Below, piece after piece: positions 1 to 7,560 of a DNA stretch of 19,981 nucleotides. Under the pieces are notes generated by a model. The model did no database searches. It saw nothing but the letters and a program-made list of their open reading frames with translations, and had not been told where the DNA came from. Position numbers and translations under genes: made by a program. Position 1 is the first letter of the stretch. Every line of letters begins with the position of its first letter. The stretch comes from DATLXU01 sp035575515 (GTDB taxonomy: Bacteria > Acidobacteriota > Blastocatellia > UBA7656): positions 1 to 19,981 of the forward strand of contig DATLXU010000075.1 of assembly GCA_035575515.1 (NCBI GenBank). The letters are read 5' to 3'.

Positions 1-300
1 CCGCCGAGAGACTGGAACATCTACCCGTTTCATTTCTCGGACGGCGACAACTACTATTCGGACAATGACGAAGCAGTGAACCTTGCTGATGAGTTAATCT
101 CGACGTGCAACCTGTTCGGCTACGGCGAAATCGGAGAAGAAGGCGCGTCGAGCTACCGAAGATCATCGGGGGCGCTGCTTTCGATATTCAAAGACCGCTT
201 GAAGAATCAGGAGCGATTCGTCGGCGTTCGCATTGACGACAAGGAGGACGTTTACCCTGCGCTGAAAGAGTTTTTCGGCAAGCGCGGCGAAGACGCATAA
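1..300 (+). CDS. yeaH: YeaH/YhbH (DUF444) family protein, 3' end only
   Basis: The left window edge cuts this gene. About 99 C-terminal residues are readable in frame 1, ending in TAA at 298-300. The segment WNIYPFHFSDGDN followed by YSDND and NLFGYGEI is the signature C-terminal part of the YeaH/YhbH (DUF444, von Willebrand A-like) family. The family protein is usually around 400 residues, so most of the gene is outside. YeaH is encoded next to the PrkA/YeaG Ser/Thr kinase-AAA protein and a SpoVR/YcgB protein in many bacteria (for example PA0588-PA0586 in Pseudomonas aeruginosa). The same order holds here, since spoVR starts 18 bases downstream. The set is tied to stress, stationary-phase or sporulation responses, and its biochemistry is poorly defined. 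The family assignment is firm; the gene symbol is by family and synteny. Confidence 0.88.
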   Translation, partial: PPRDWNIYPFHFSDGDNYYSDNDEAVNLADELISTCNLFGYGEIGEEGASSYRRSSGALLSIFKDRLKNQERFVGVRIDDKEDVYPALKEFFGKRGEDA

Positions 301-318
301 GGAGCCTGCGACAAAACT

Positions 319-2967
319 ATGGTTGATAAGGAAGTCCGCGAGCTTGAACAAGCAGTCGAGCAGATCTGGGACATAGCCACTACTAAATTTGGGCTTGATC
401 CGTTCCCCGTTCGCTTCGAGATAGTCCCCGCATCGGTGATGTATGAGATCGGCTCTTACGCGCTGCCGGGCCGCTACTCGCACTGGACGTTCGGCAAAGC
501 GTATCATCGGATGAAGATGATGTACGACTTCGGGCTGTCGAAGATTTACGAGGTCGTAATCAACTCTAATCCTTCGTATGCGTTTCTGCTTGAGACGAAC
601 TCGCCGATTCAAAACAAGATGGTCATTGCGCACGTCCTCGGCCACGTTGATTTTTTCAAGAACAACGTCTACTTCTCACGGACCAATCGCCGCATGGTTG
701 ACGAAGCCGCGATGCACGCGCGCCGCATGGCCGAGTACGAATTCAAATATGGCCGCAAGGTCGTTGAAGAGTTCCTAGATGCGGTGCTCTCAATTGATGA
801 GCACATTGATCCGAATTTCTTCATAAGAAAAGAAGCGCGCGAGCGTGAGAAAGAAGAAGAGCGAAGGCGGCGGCGCGAAGGCCGCTACGACGATCTGTTT
901 TCGGAAGAGGAGTTAAGGCCGCAGGATGATAACGCGAGCGATGAGGAAGAAGAAGACCATCGTCACAAGCCGAGCTTAGATGTGCCCGAAAAAGACATCG
1001 TCTATTTCATAATGAAGCACTCGCCGATACTAGAAGACTGGCAGCGCGACGTGATGGCGATGCTGCACGAAGAGATGGAGTACTTCATCCCGCAGATGCA
1101 GACCAAGACGATGAACGAAGGTTGGGCGTGCGCTACGGGCGATTCTCTGCTTTTGACTGAAAATGGTTTCATACGCTTTGACCAGTTATATGAAGCAGGC
1201 GAAAAGATTCGCGTAGCTGCAGGTGGAGAGAATGAAGTTTATCCAATTACTGACTTTCACAAAGAAGAGCGGGTACCGACTATACGCATACGGACCCGTC
1301 GCGGGTATACGATAGAAGGTGCGTTGAAGCATCGCGTTCTGATGGCGAATGGTAGCTGGGCGTATCTGAGGGATGCTGCTTTAGGCCAGCGCATCATGCT
1401 TGCGCACGGAACAGACATCTGGCCCGATGCCGGACAAAGTTTGAATTTCACTTCGGTTCAGCGTGGAGCGACGCTAGATGAAGTTGCAGAGCTGGCTGGA
1501 GTTTCTTATTCAACAGCTTTCCGTCATTTGCACGACTTGAAAAAGTCGCGGCACTCAACAGAAATCAATGCTGCAATCTCTACTCTGGAATATCAGCCGG
1601 GCCTTGCCGGAAAAGTTCTGGCTACACGATGCACGCTAAGGCTGCCCGATGAGTTGAATGAAGAACTTGCTTGGCTCTTAGGATACTTTGTCGGTGACGG
1701 TAATGTGAACAAATCGGGTATAGGGCTGACTACAGACGATGAAGAACTGGTTCACAAGCTGTGTGTGTACATAGACAAGTTATTCGGGCTGCAACCCTTC
1801 GTGAAACTGGATCAAAGCGATGGACACAGCCGCTGGCGGCTGACGATTTATTCGAGGGAGATATGGCGACTGCTTGAATCCGTCGGAATCAATCTCAGCG
1901 ATAAAGCGCCGCAGAAGAAGATTCCGGCTTCGGTACTGCGCTCGCCTAAATCTGTTATGTCGGCTTTTCTGCGAGGGTATTTTGATGCCGACGCTTACGC
2001 TGGCAGAGAAGGCATCAGGCTGTCGTCGTCAAGCGAAGAACTCATTCGCGCCGTGCAGATAGTGCTGCTCAATTATGGCATTCTCGCTACGCAGCGCTCG
2101 CACAACGATGGATGCGTTCAGCTTGAGATAACCGGAGCTTCGGCTGCACTCTTTCGTGATGAAATCGGATTTGGGCTTGAGCGCAAGCAGCAGGCATTAT
2201 GCCGGTACGTTGACGGCCATCAGTGGTTTAAGAAAGAAGACCCGACTGACGAAATTATCTCCATTGAACACGGCTACAACGACGTGTACGACATAACGGT
2301 TGACGAGCGGCACGCTTACGTTGCAAATGGTTTCATCAATCACAACTCGATCTGGCATAGCCGAATCATGCGCGAGATGGATTTGCCAACTCATGAGCAC
2401 CTTGAGTTCGCTGAGCTTCACGCCGGAGTCGTTTCGCCACACAAGGGACAATTAAATCCATATTATCTCGGCTACAAGATTTTCGAGGACATCGAAAAGC
2501 GTTGGGATAATCCGACTCAGGAAGAGCGCGAAAAGTACGGGCGCAAAGGCGGCGAGGGGCGCGAGAAGATGTTCGAGGTCCGCGAGCTTGATAACGACAT
2601 CTCATTCCTTCGCAACTATCTCACGGAAGAGTTGTGCGAGGAGCTTGACCTGTTCGTCTATCAGCTTGTTGATGACGAAGAGTGGACCGTAACGGAAAAG
2701 AACTGGGAGAAGGTGCGCGACCAGCTTGTCGCCAACATGACCAACTTCGGGTTTCCTTATATCGAAGTCGTAGACGGCGACTACGACCGCAACCGCGAGC
2801 TTTATCTCGTGCATCGTTATGAAGGCGTCGAGCTAGATATGAAGTACGCGCGCAAGACTCTCGAATACATCTACAAGCTCTGGGGCCGCGACGTTCACCT
2901 TGAAACAGTCGTTGACGACGAGCCGCTCGTGATGCACTACGACGGCAGCGAGCATGACGAAGACTGA
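319..2967 (+). CDS. spoVR: SpoVR/YcgB family protein interrupted by an intein
   Basis: An 882-residue reading frame, against about 470-510 for ordinary SpoVR. Subtracting residues 271-676 leaves a normal 476-residue SpoVR. N-extein landmarks are HVLGHVDFFKNN and a highly charged Glu/Arg linker around residues 170-215. C-extein landmarks are WHSRIM, HLEFAELHAGVV and GQLNPYYLGYKIF. SpoVR is needed for spore cortex formation in Bacillus, while in non-sporulating bacteria it works with PrkA and YeaH in an undefined stress role. ATG at 319 is preceded by AAGGAG at 299-304, which overlaps the yeaH stop, so the two genes are co-transcribed. The spacing to the ATG is long (about 14 bases). Function after translation requires protein splicing. 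No stop codon or frameshift breaks either extein or the intein. Confidence 0.93.
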   Translation: MVDKEVRELEQAVEQIWDIATTKFGLDPFPVRFEIVPASVMYEIGSYALPGRYSHWTFGKAYHRMKMMYDFGLSKIYEVVINSNPSYAFLLETNSPIQNKMVIAHVLGHVDFFKNNVYFSRTNRRMVDEAAMHARRMAEYEFKYGRKVVEEFLDAVLSIDEHIDPNFFIRKEAREREKEEERRRRREGRYDDLFSEEELRPQDDNASDEEEEDHRHKPSLDVPEKDIVYFIMKHSPILEDWQRDVMAMLHEEMEYFIPQMQTKTMNEGWACATGDSLLLTENGFIRFDQLYEAGEKIRVAAGGENEVYPITDFHKEERVPTIRIRTRRGYTIEGALKHRVLMANGSWAYLRDAALGQRIMLAHGTDIWPDAGQSLNFTSVQRGATLDEVAELAGVSYSTAFRHLHDLKKSRHSTEINAAISTLEYQPGLAGKVLATRCTLRLPDELNEELAWLLGYFVGDGNVNKSGIGLTTDDEELVHKLCVYIDKLFGLQPFVKLDQSDGHSRWRLTIYSREIWRLLESVGINLSDKAPQKKIPASVLRSPKSVMSAFLRGYFDADAYAGREGIRLSSSSEELIRAVQIVLLNYGILATQRSHNDGCVQLEITGASAALFRDEIGFGLERKQQALCRYVDGHQWFKKEDPTDEIISIEHGYNDVYDITVDERHAYVANGFINHNSIWHSRIMREMDLPTHEHLEFAELHAGVVSPHKGQLNPYYLGYKIFEDIEKRWDNPTQEEREKYGRKGGEGREKMFEVRELDNDISFLRNYLTEELCEELDLFVYQLVDDEEWTVTEKNWEKVRDQLVANMTNFGFPYIEVVDGDYDRNRELYLVHRYEGVELDMKYARKTLEYIYKLWGRDVHLETVVDDEPLVMHYDGSEHDED
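1129..2346 (+). mobile_element. Intein with LAGLIDADG homing endonuclease inside SpoVR
   Basis: It covers residues 271-676 of the SpoVR frame (406 residues). Block A starts at Cys271 (CATGDSLLLTENGF). Block B has GYTIEGALKHRVL with His338. Two LAGLIDADG motifs are present: LAWLLGYFVGDG at 450-461 (acidic residue Asp460) and AFLRGYFDADAY at 549-560 (Asp558). Block F is VYDITVDERHAYVANG and block G is FINHN, ending in His675-Asn676 before Ser677 of the C-extein. Cys1, penultimate His, terminal Asn and a Ser +1 residue make it look splicing-competent (class 1). The insertion splits the conserved NEGWA/S-x-WH motif of SpoVR, a typical site choice for inteins. A helix-turn-helix-like stretch lies at about 383-411. 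The Thr usual in block B is Ala335 here. Both endonuclease acidic residues are intact, so homing activity is possible. Confidence 0.92.
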
Positions 2968-2984
2968 TCCAATCTAGGGAACTG

Positions 2985-3038
2985 CACAAAGCGCACGGAG
3001 AACCTTTCTTATGATTTGCGTTCTTCGTGCGCTTCGTG
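2985..3038. repeat. Long imperfect hairpin of 7-8-base phrases after spoVR
   Basis: The left arm 2989-3003 (AAGCGCACGGAGAAC) pairs with 3020-3034 (GTTCTTCGTGCGCTT) over 15 bases, with one G-U wobble and a 16-base loop. Beyond one mismatch, CAC 2985-2987 pairs with GTG 3036-3038. The right arm repeats the phrase CTTCGTG (3023-3029, 3032-3038). No T-tract follows, so it is not a classical intrinsic terminator, although it could end or stabilise the yeaH-spoVR transcript. It fills most of the gap between spoVR and the nuclease gene. Confidence 0.6.
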
Positions 3039-3078
3039 GATTATTACTCATTAAAACCTTCTCAGGAGAAATAATACT

Positions 3079-3981
3079 GTGATTAATAAGAGACTTATTG
3101 GAGCTTTGCTCATTCTGCTCATCGCTATGCCAATGGTCTTCACGCCGTCGTCGAGCGCGTGGGGAGATGAAGGGCATCGGTGGATTAACCTCGTTGCCGC
3201 GCAACACCTGCCTGAGGATATGCCCGCGTTCTTCCGCAATGCGGGGGCGCGGCTTTCGTTCTTAGGTCCGGAGCCTGACCGCTGGCGCGACAACAAAGAG
3301 CTTTACAAGGCTCTCTCGGAAGTCAACGGACCCGACCACTTCATTGACATTGATAAGCCGGAAAACTTCGCCGCGCTTCCAAATGACCGCTACCAGTATT
3401 CAGACTGGCTGCGCTCGATTGGAAAAGACCCGAAAGATATTGGCTTCCTGCCTTACTCGATACTCGAAGGCTATCAGAAGATGCAGGTGCTGTTTCGGTT
3501 GTGGCGCGCGACTCAGAACCCTGCCGAACGCGAGCAGATAGAACAGAACATAATTTATTACGGCGGCGTGCTCGGCCATTATGTCGCTGATGGCTCCCAG
3601 CCGCTTCACGCGACGATTCATTACAACGGCTGGAGCACGAGCGCAAATCCAGAGAATTTCACGCGCGAGCCGCTGCACTGGCGGTTTGAAGGCGAGTATG
3701 TCAAAGCTCAGATGAAGCCGGAAGATTTCAGCAGTCTGGTAAAGACTGCGCGCAAGCTTGCCGACCCATTCACGGACACGATGAATTATCTTTTTGAATC
3801 GCACCGACTCGCGCCTGAAATTTACCAGATGGACAAAACAGCGCGTTGGGACGCGAACAACCGTGACCAGAAATCGAAAGAGTTCGTCGCGGCGCGATTG
3901 GCCGCAGGCTCACAGATGCTCGCGAATCTTTGGTACACAGCGTGGATCAATTCAGCATACGGCACTCAGGGCCCGCAATAG
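3079..3981 (+). CDS. Secreted S1/P1-like zinc nuclease (or related zinc phospholipase C fold)
   Basis: 300 residues starting at GTG 3079, with AGGAGA at 3064-3069 placed 9 bases upstream. Residues 1-27 form a signal peptide: a basic start, a hydrophobic core of about 15 residues, then SSSA before Trp28. Mature S1/P1 enzymes begin with exactly such a Trp, whose amino group helps bind zinc. WGDEGH (28-33) followed by PDHFID (Asp86/His87), LGHYVADGSQPLH (His167, Asp171, His177) and LHWRFEGEY (His200, Glu204) matches the trinuclear zinc-ligand pattern of the S1/P1 nuclease family, with Glu where Asp is common in the last motif. Expected role: extracytoplasmic hydrolysis of single-stranded nucleic acids or 3' nucleotides. 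A phospholipase C-type activity from the same fold cannot be excluded. It stands alone, without an obvious operon partner. Confidence 0.83.
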   Translation: MINKRLIGALLILLIAMPMVFTPSSSAWGDEGHRWINLVAAQHLPEDMPAFFRNAGARLSFLGPEPDRWRDNKELYKALSEVNGPDHFIDIDKPENFAALPNDRYQYSDWLRSIGKDPKDIGFLPYSILEGYQKMQVLFRLWRATQNPAEREQIEQNIIYYGGVLGHYVADGSQPLHATIHYNGWSTSANPENFTREPLHWRFEGEYVKAQMKPEDFSSLVKTARKLADPFTDTMNYLFESHRLAPEIYQMDKTARWDANNRDQKSKEFVAARLAAGSQMLANLWYTAWINSAYGTQGPQ

Positions 3982-3996
3982 CGCCTGCTGATCGCT

Positions 3997-4104
3997 AAAA
4001 AAAATGGCAAGGATGGAATCCTTGTGCGTTCAATCATTGGCGGAGGCTTTCAAGCCAGAGCACGGGCTGGAACGTAAAACGATATTTACTTGTGAGCCTC
4101 CGCC
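3997..4104. other. Structured non-coding stretch of unknown role
   Basis: The 266-base gap between the nuclease and the flavoprotein gene holds no convincing gene. It contains a perfect 7-base-pair hairpin (CAAGGAT 4008-4014 with ATCCTTG 4018-4024). A 10-base inverted repeat (GGCGGAGGCT 4039-4048 with AGCCTCCGCC 4095-4104) encloses a smaller stem (AGCC 4053-4056 with GGCT 4065-4068). An A8 run at 3997-4004 precedes the first hairpin. On the minus strand this run plus hairpin would look like a terminator, but no minus-strand gene lies upstream of it. Confidence 0.3.
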
Positions 4105-4247
4105 GCATAATTTCAATGTCGCCTCGCCATCGTTAAGCTGCTTTCCTTTCATCGAAACATCTTTCCATCTGTTTCTCGTCTCGTTGTTGCTGCATTCAAT
4201 CTCACGCGCTTGATTAAGGCCGCGTTGCGCCGCTAGACTTTTTGGCG

Positions 4248-5486
4248 ATGGAGCAATTGGCTGAGATTGCAATCATTGGTGCAGGCCCGGCGGGCGCTCA
4301 CCTCGCTTCTCGATTAGCTGCAGCAGGTCGCAACTGCGTTTTGTTCGATCCTAAGGGAGCGTGGGAAAAACCATGCGGCGGCGGCGTGCCGACTCGCGCA
4401 ATCCGCGAATTCGCTCACTTGTTTGAAAACACGAGCCACCCAAGAAAACTCGTGCGCCGCATAACGATGATTTCGCCAACAGGTCGCCGCGTATCGCTCA
4501 AGGTTCGTGAGCCGTTCGCAATCTTCTCGCGCCAGGTGCTCAACGGTTTAGTCCTTGACCGCGCAATCGAAGCCGGAGCGCGATTCGTCCGCGCAGCCGT
4601 GGTTGATTTTTCGCGCAAGGCGAATGGTTGGATTATCAAGACAGATGACGAACAGGAATGGCGCGCTCGGTTTTTAGTGGGCGCGGACGGCGCGGCGAGT
4701 TTCACAAGGCGACGATTGATTGGAATCATTCCCAAGCGCGATCTCGCGCTGGCGTTCGGGTACAACGTTATCAATGAAGAACTAAATTCAAACGGCAACA
4801 CGAATGGCGATTCGCGCCAGCCGAGCGAGGATGAAGTCATCGTCAAGTTTCCGAAAAACTTCACGGGCTATTTGTGGGCTTTCCCGCGACCGGGCGTGAT
4901 GAACTTCGGCGTCGCGTCCAAGCTCGGCGAGCGCACGTCGGATGAGCTTCGCAGGATTCTCTCGGATTTCGTGCGTGACTACTACGGCGGGCGGATGCCT
5001 GACCCTGAGCGCGTGAGTTTCTTCGGCGCGAAGATACCAACGCTCGACCTTGCGAGCTGGAAATATTTGCGCACGAGCGGCGAGGGCTGGGCGCTTGTCG
5101 GCGACGCCGCCGGTTTTGCTGACCCGATCACAGGCGAAGGGATTTACTACGCTTTCAAATCAGCCGACCTGCTTGCGGACGCTCTGATAAAAACTGATGC
5201 GGACGCATCACACAATGGCGACACGATGGATTATTTCAATCGCGCAACTGAGCATTATGATCGCTCGTGGCGCGAAGCCTTCGGGCGCGAGCTTGAGCAT
5301 GCTTCATATCGCCTGCCGCAGTTTTATCACGGGCGATTCATTGGCCGAATATTTACGGACGCGATGATTCTTCTGGCGCGGCATCATCGCGGGGTTCGCA
5401 CGATTCTCATTCGCGCGCTCACGGGCGAGCAGAGCTATGTCACGCTCAAGCGCGATCTGATTCGCCGCGCGTTTCAGATATTCTGA
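4248..5486 (+). CDS. Geranylgeranyl-reductase-family FAD oxidoreductase
   Basis: 412 residues from ATG 4248; an in-frame TTG sits two codons earlier, and neither has a strong ribosome site. The Rossmann motif GAGPAG lies at residues 11-16, followed by the family-specific KPCGGGVP at about 41-48. The second FAD motif is LVGDAAGFADPITGEGI, with Gly285-Asp286. This combination marks the geranylgeranyl reductase (ChlP/BchP-like) branch of the PHBH-type flavoproteins, which saturate prenyl chains of chlorophylls, quinones or archaeal lipids. No pigment genes are near, so a role in saturating a quinone side chain or other isoprenoid is as likely as pigment synthesis. An MFS exporter follows 67 bases downstream on the same strand. 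The substrate cannot be read from the sequence. Confidence 0.85.
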   Translation: MEQLAEIAIIGAGPAGAHLASRLAAAGRNCVLFDPKGAWEKPCGGGVPTRAIREFAHLFENTSHPRKLVRRITMISPTGRRVSLKVREPFAIFSRQVLNGLVLDRAIEAGARFVRAAVVDFSRKANGWIIKTDDEQEWRARFLVGADGAASFTRRRLIGIIPKRDLALAFGYNVINEELNSNGNTNGDSRQPSEDEVIVKFPKNFTGYLWAFPRPGVMNFGVASKLGERTSDELRRILSDFVRDYYGGRMPDPERVSFFGAKIPTLDLASWKYLRTSGEGWALVGDAAGFADPITGEGIYYAFKSADLLADALIKTDADASHNGDTMDYFNRATEHYDRSWREAFGRELEHASYRLPQFYHGRFIGRIFTDAMILLARHHRGVRTILIRALTGEQSYVTLKRDLIRRAFQIF

Positions 5487-5553
5487 CGAACTTGATAAAC
5501 TCGATTCTCACTAATTGAAATTCACAGCCGTCACGAAAGGACTCGCGGGCCAG

Positions 5554-6825
5554 ATGGCAAAGAGCCGATCACCTCTCGTCATAATCTTCATCACAATTTT
5601 CATTGACCTTGTTGGCTTCGGCATCGTCATCCCCGTTCTGCCGCTCTACGCGCAGCGCTTCAACGCTTCGGAAACAACAGTCGGTGCGTTGCTGGCGATC
5701 TATTCGGCGATGCAATTCATCTTCGCGCCAATCTTAGGCAAGCTCTCTGACCGCGTGGGCCGCAGGCCCGTCTTGATGCTGAGCCTCATGGGAAGCTCGA
5801 TAGGTTTTCTCGTGATGGGGTTCGCTGAGAGATTGCCGGGAGGCTTTGCGCTCGCTGGGCTTTCAGCGCCGCTCGTGTGGCTGTTCGTCGCGCGCATAAT
5901 TGATGGCGTGAGCGGAGGCAACATCTCTACGGCGCAAGCCTATATCGCAGACGTGACCCCGCCTGAGCAGCGCGCTCGCGGGATGGGACTGATCGGCGCG
6001 GCTTTCGGATTAGGATTCATCTTCGGGCCAGCGATTGGCGGATTGATGAGCCACATCTCGCCCGCAGCGCCATTCTTTTTCGCCGCCGCGCTCGCCGCAG
6101 CAAATGCGACAGCTCTTTATTTCTTCTTGCCGGAGAGCCTATCAGCAGAGCATCGCGGTCACCCGCGCCAGCGCGCAACCATTCGCCAGATTTTTGAGGA
6201 GTCCGGTCGCTGGCATCTGAGAAACGTGATGGCGACATACTTTTTCGCAACCGTAGCGTTCGCGATGCTGACGGCGACCTATGCGCTCTTTGCGAGCCAT
6301 CACTTTGGCTTTGACGCGACGCACACGGGTTATATGTTCACTTATCTCGGCATCCTCGGCGCGATAATTCAGGGCGGATTGATTGGGCGGCTGGTGAAAG
6401 CATTCGGCGAAAAGACGCTTGCTGTTGCGGGCACGACGGTTTTCGCAGCGAGCTTGTTCGCGCTGCCCTTGAGCAATTCGCTTGCGATGCTGTTGTTGAC
6501 AAGTACGGGGATAGCAATCGGCAACAGCCTCGTCACGCCGACGTTGAACGGGCTTGCATCGAAGAGTGTGCATCCGGCGTGGCAGGGCCGCGTGCTCGGC
6601 GTGATGGCGTCGGTCGCGTCGCTCGCGCGAATCATCGGGCCGGTGCTTGGAGGCGTATTGCTCAACCTCGATTCGAAATCACCGGAGGCGACCTACGGCA
6701 AAACGCCTTACTGGGTGAGCAGCGCCATTATGGTCATCGCGCTGGCGCTCGCCGTCTCGCTTCACGCTCACGAAGCTGCGCCGAGCGAAGAGGTGGTCGG
6801 ATTTGAAAGCAAGGGCAGGGAATAG
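5554..6825 (+). CDS. MFS transporter, Tet/TCR drug-exporter type
   Basis: 423 residues from ATG 5554, which begins MAKSRSPLVIIF. An in-frame TTG at 5515 would add 13 residues that look non-conserved. An AAAGGA stretch about 13 bases before the ATG is a weak ribosome site. About twelve hydrophobic segments fit a 12-helix major facilitator. The opening FIDLVGFGIVIPVLPLYAQ and loop 2-3 motif A GKLSDRVGRRP (residues 62-72) are typical of the TetA/TCR (DHA1) drug:proton antiporters, as is the motif GPAIGG in helix 5. It would sit in the inner membrane. A named tetracycline-resistance role is not justified, since many chromosomal homologues have unknown substrates. A CopD-like membrane protein starts 2 bases after its stop, so the two are co-transcribed. 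Confidence 0.88.
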   Translation: MAKSRSPLVIIFITIFIDLVGFGIVIPVLPLYAQRFNASETTVGALLAIYSAMQFIFAPILGKLSDRVGRRPVLMLSLMGSSIGFLVMGFAERLPGGFALAGLSAPLVWLFVARIIDGVSGGNISTAQAYIADVTPPEQRARGMGLIGAAFGLGFIFGPAIGGLMSHISPAAPFFFAAALAAANATALYFFLPESLSAEHRGHPRQRATIRQIFEESGRWHLRNVMATYFFATVAFAMLTATYALFASHHFGFDATHTGYMFTYLGILGAIIQGGLIGRLVKAFGEKTLAVAGTTVFAASLFALPLSNSLAMLLLTSTGIAIGNSLVTPTLNGLASKSVHPAWQGRVLGVMASVASLARIIGPVLGGVLLNLDSKSPEATYGKTPYWVSSAIMVIALALAVSLHAHEAAPSEEVVGFESKGRE

Positions 6826-6827
6826 CT

Positions 6828-7325
6828 ATGTACCAACTGAGCGTTTGGATTCACATATTGATGGCGGCGATATGGACAGGCGGGCTAATCTACACCGCTG
6901 CCGTCGTTGTGCCGTTTGCCGTGAGTCACGAAGCGCGCGAGCGGCAGAGAATACTTCGCGGCCTTGCGCGCCGCTTCCGATTTATCGCCTGGGGCTCAAT
7001 AGTTGTGCTCGTCATAACTGGCATCGGAAACCTGATGTTCAGGTATTCGCCGATAAAGATTGGCCAGCTTTTCAATGGCGAAGCATTCGACCCTCAAAAA
7101 GTCGACGGCTTCATCGCCGTGTGGCTTCCGTGGAAGCTGATGCTCGTTGCTGTGATGGTCGCGCTGATGGCATTTCACGACATCACGAGCATCCGTGCGG
7201 CGAAGGAATACAAAGGCTCGCCCGCCGCCGCGCCCGGCAACCGCGCGGGCTCGACTGCTGCGGCCATCGCAACGCTTGTGGCAATCGCCGTGCTGTACGT
7301 CTCGGTGCGCCTCGTGCGGGGTTGA
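6828..7325 (+). CDS. CopD-like four-helix integral membrane protein
   Basis: 165 residues, ATG 6828, two bases after the MFS stop (translational coupling likely). Four hydrophobic segments are seen at roughly residues 5-30, 52-70, 100-116 and 143-162. The first helix carries WIHILMAAIWTGG, with His9 and Trp16. The loop before helix three has PWK (Lys103), and the end of helix three has FHD (His117). This His/Trp/Lys/His-Asp pattern is that of the CopD/DUF2269-like group, of which HemJ is a distant structural analogue. Such proteins may bind haem or copper in the inner membrane. No copper gene (copC, copA) is nearby, so a copper role is only by family name. Hypothetical membrane protein is the cautious alternative. 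Confidence 0.7.
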   Translation: MYQLSVWIHILMAAIWTGGLIYTAAVVVPFAVSHEARERQRILRGLARRFRFIAWGSIVVLVITGIGNLMFRYSPIKIGQLFNGEAFDPQKVDGFIAVWLPWKLMLVAVMVALMAFHDITSIRAAKEYKGSPAAAPGNRAGSTAAAIATLVAIAVLYVSVRLVRG

Positions 7326-7386
7326 ATAGAGAAGCGGAAGATCGCCTTTTGGCCGCCCCCTGCCCGCGAGCTTTGTGCGTAACCGA

Positions 7387-7415
7387 TTAGGGGCGGCCCT
7401 CTGTGGCCGCCCTTA
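7387..7415. repeat. GC-rich palindromic intergenic element
   Basis: GGGCGGCC (7391-7398) and GGCCGCCC (7405-7412) form a perfect 8-base-pair stem with loop CTCTGT. It extends by a G-T wobble, A-T and T-A to 11 pairs (7388-7390 with 7413-7415). A further half copy, GGCCGCCCC at 7351-7359, can pair alternatively with 7390-7398. No T-tract follows. It looks like a REP-type dispersed palindrome in the 235-base gap between the CopD-like gene and the small exported protein. The rest of that gap shows nothing clear. Confidence 0.5.
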
Positions 7416-7560
7416 CAGGCAATTGAAATGTGCTCTGGCTGACGCAACTTTTCTTGCTGGTAGCGGCATCCATTTATCAGGCCACGCGCGATTTATCCGG
7501 TGGCCCATTTTAATGAGTGCTCGTGACTGTCATCGAACGCTCACAAAGGAAGCGCAGAGT

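Noticed and set aside
163..645. 160-residue open frame on the minus strand across the yeaH/spoVR junction
   Set aside because: It lies opposite two well-supported conserved genes, is rich in Arg/Val/His from reverse reading of their codons, and matches no family.
3997..4024. A8 tract plus 7-bp hairpin as an intrinsic terminator on the minus strand
   Set aside because: No minus-strand gene lies upstream of it within reach; on the plus strand the T-tract is missing.
6803..7390. 195-residue plus-strand frame overlapping the CopD-like gene in another frame
   Set aside because: Arg/Cys-rich, no family; the overlapping 165-residue membrane protein has a proper start right after the MFS stop.
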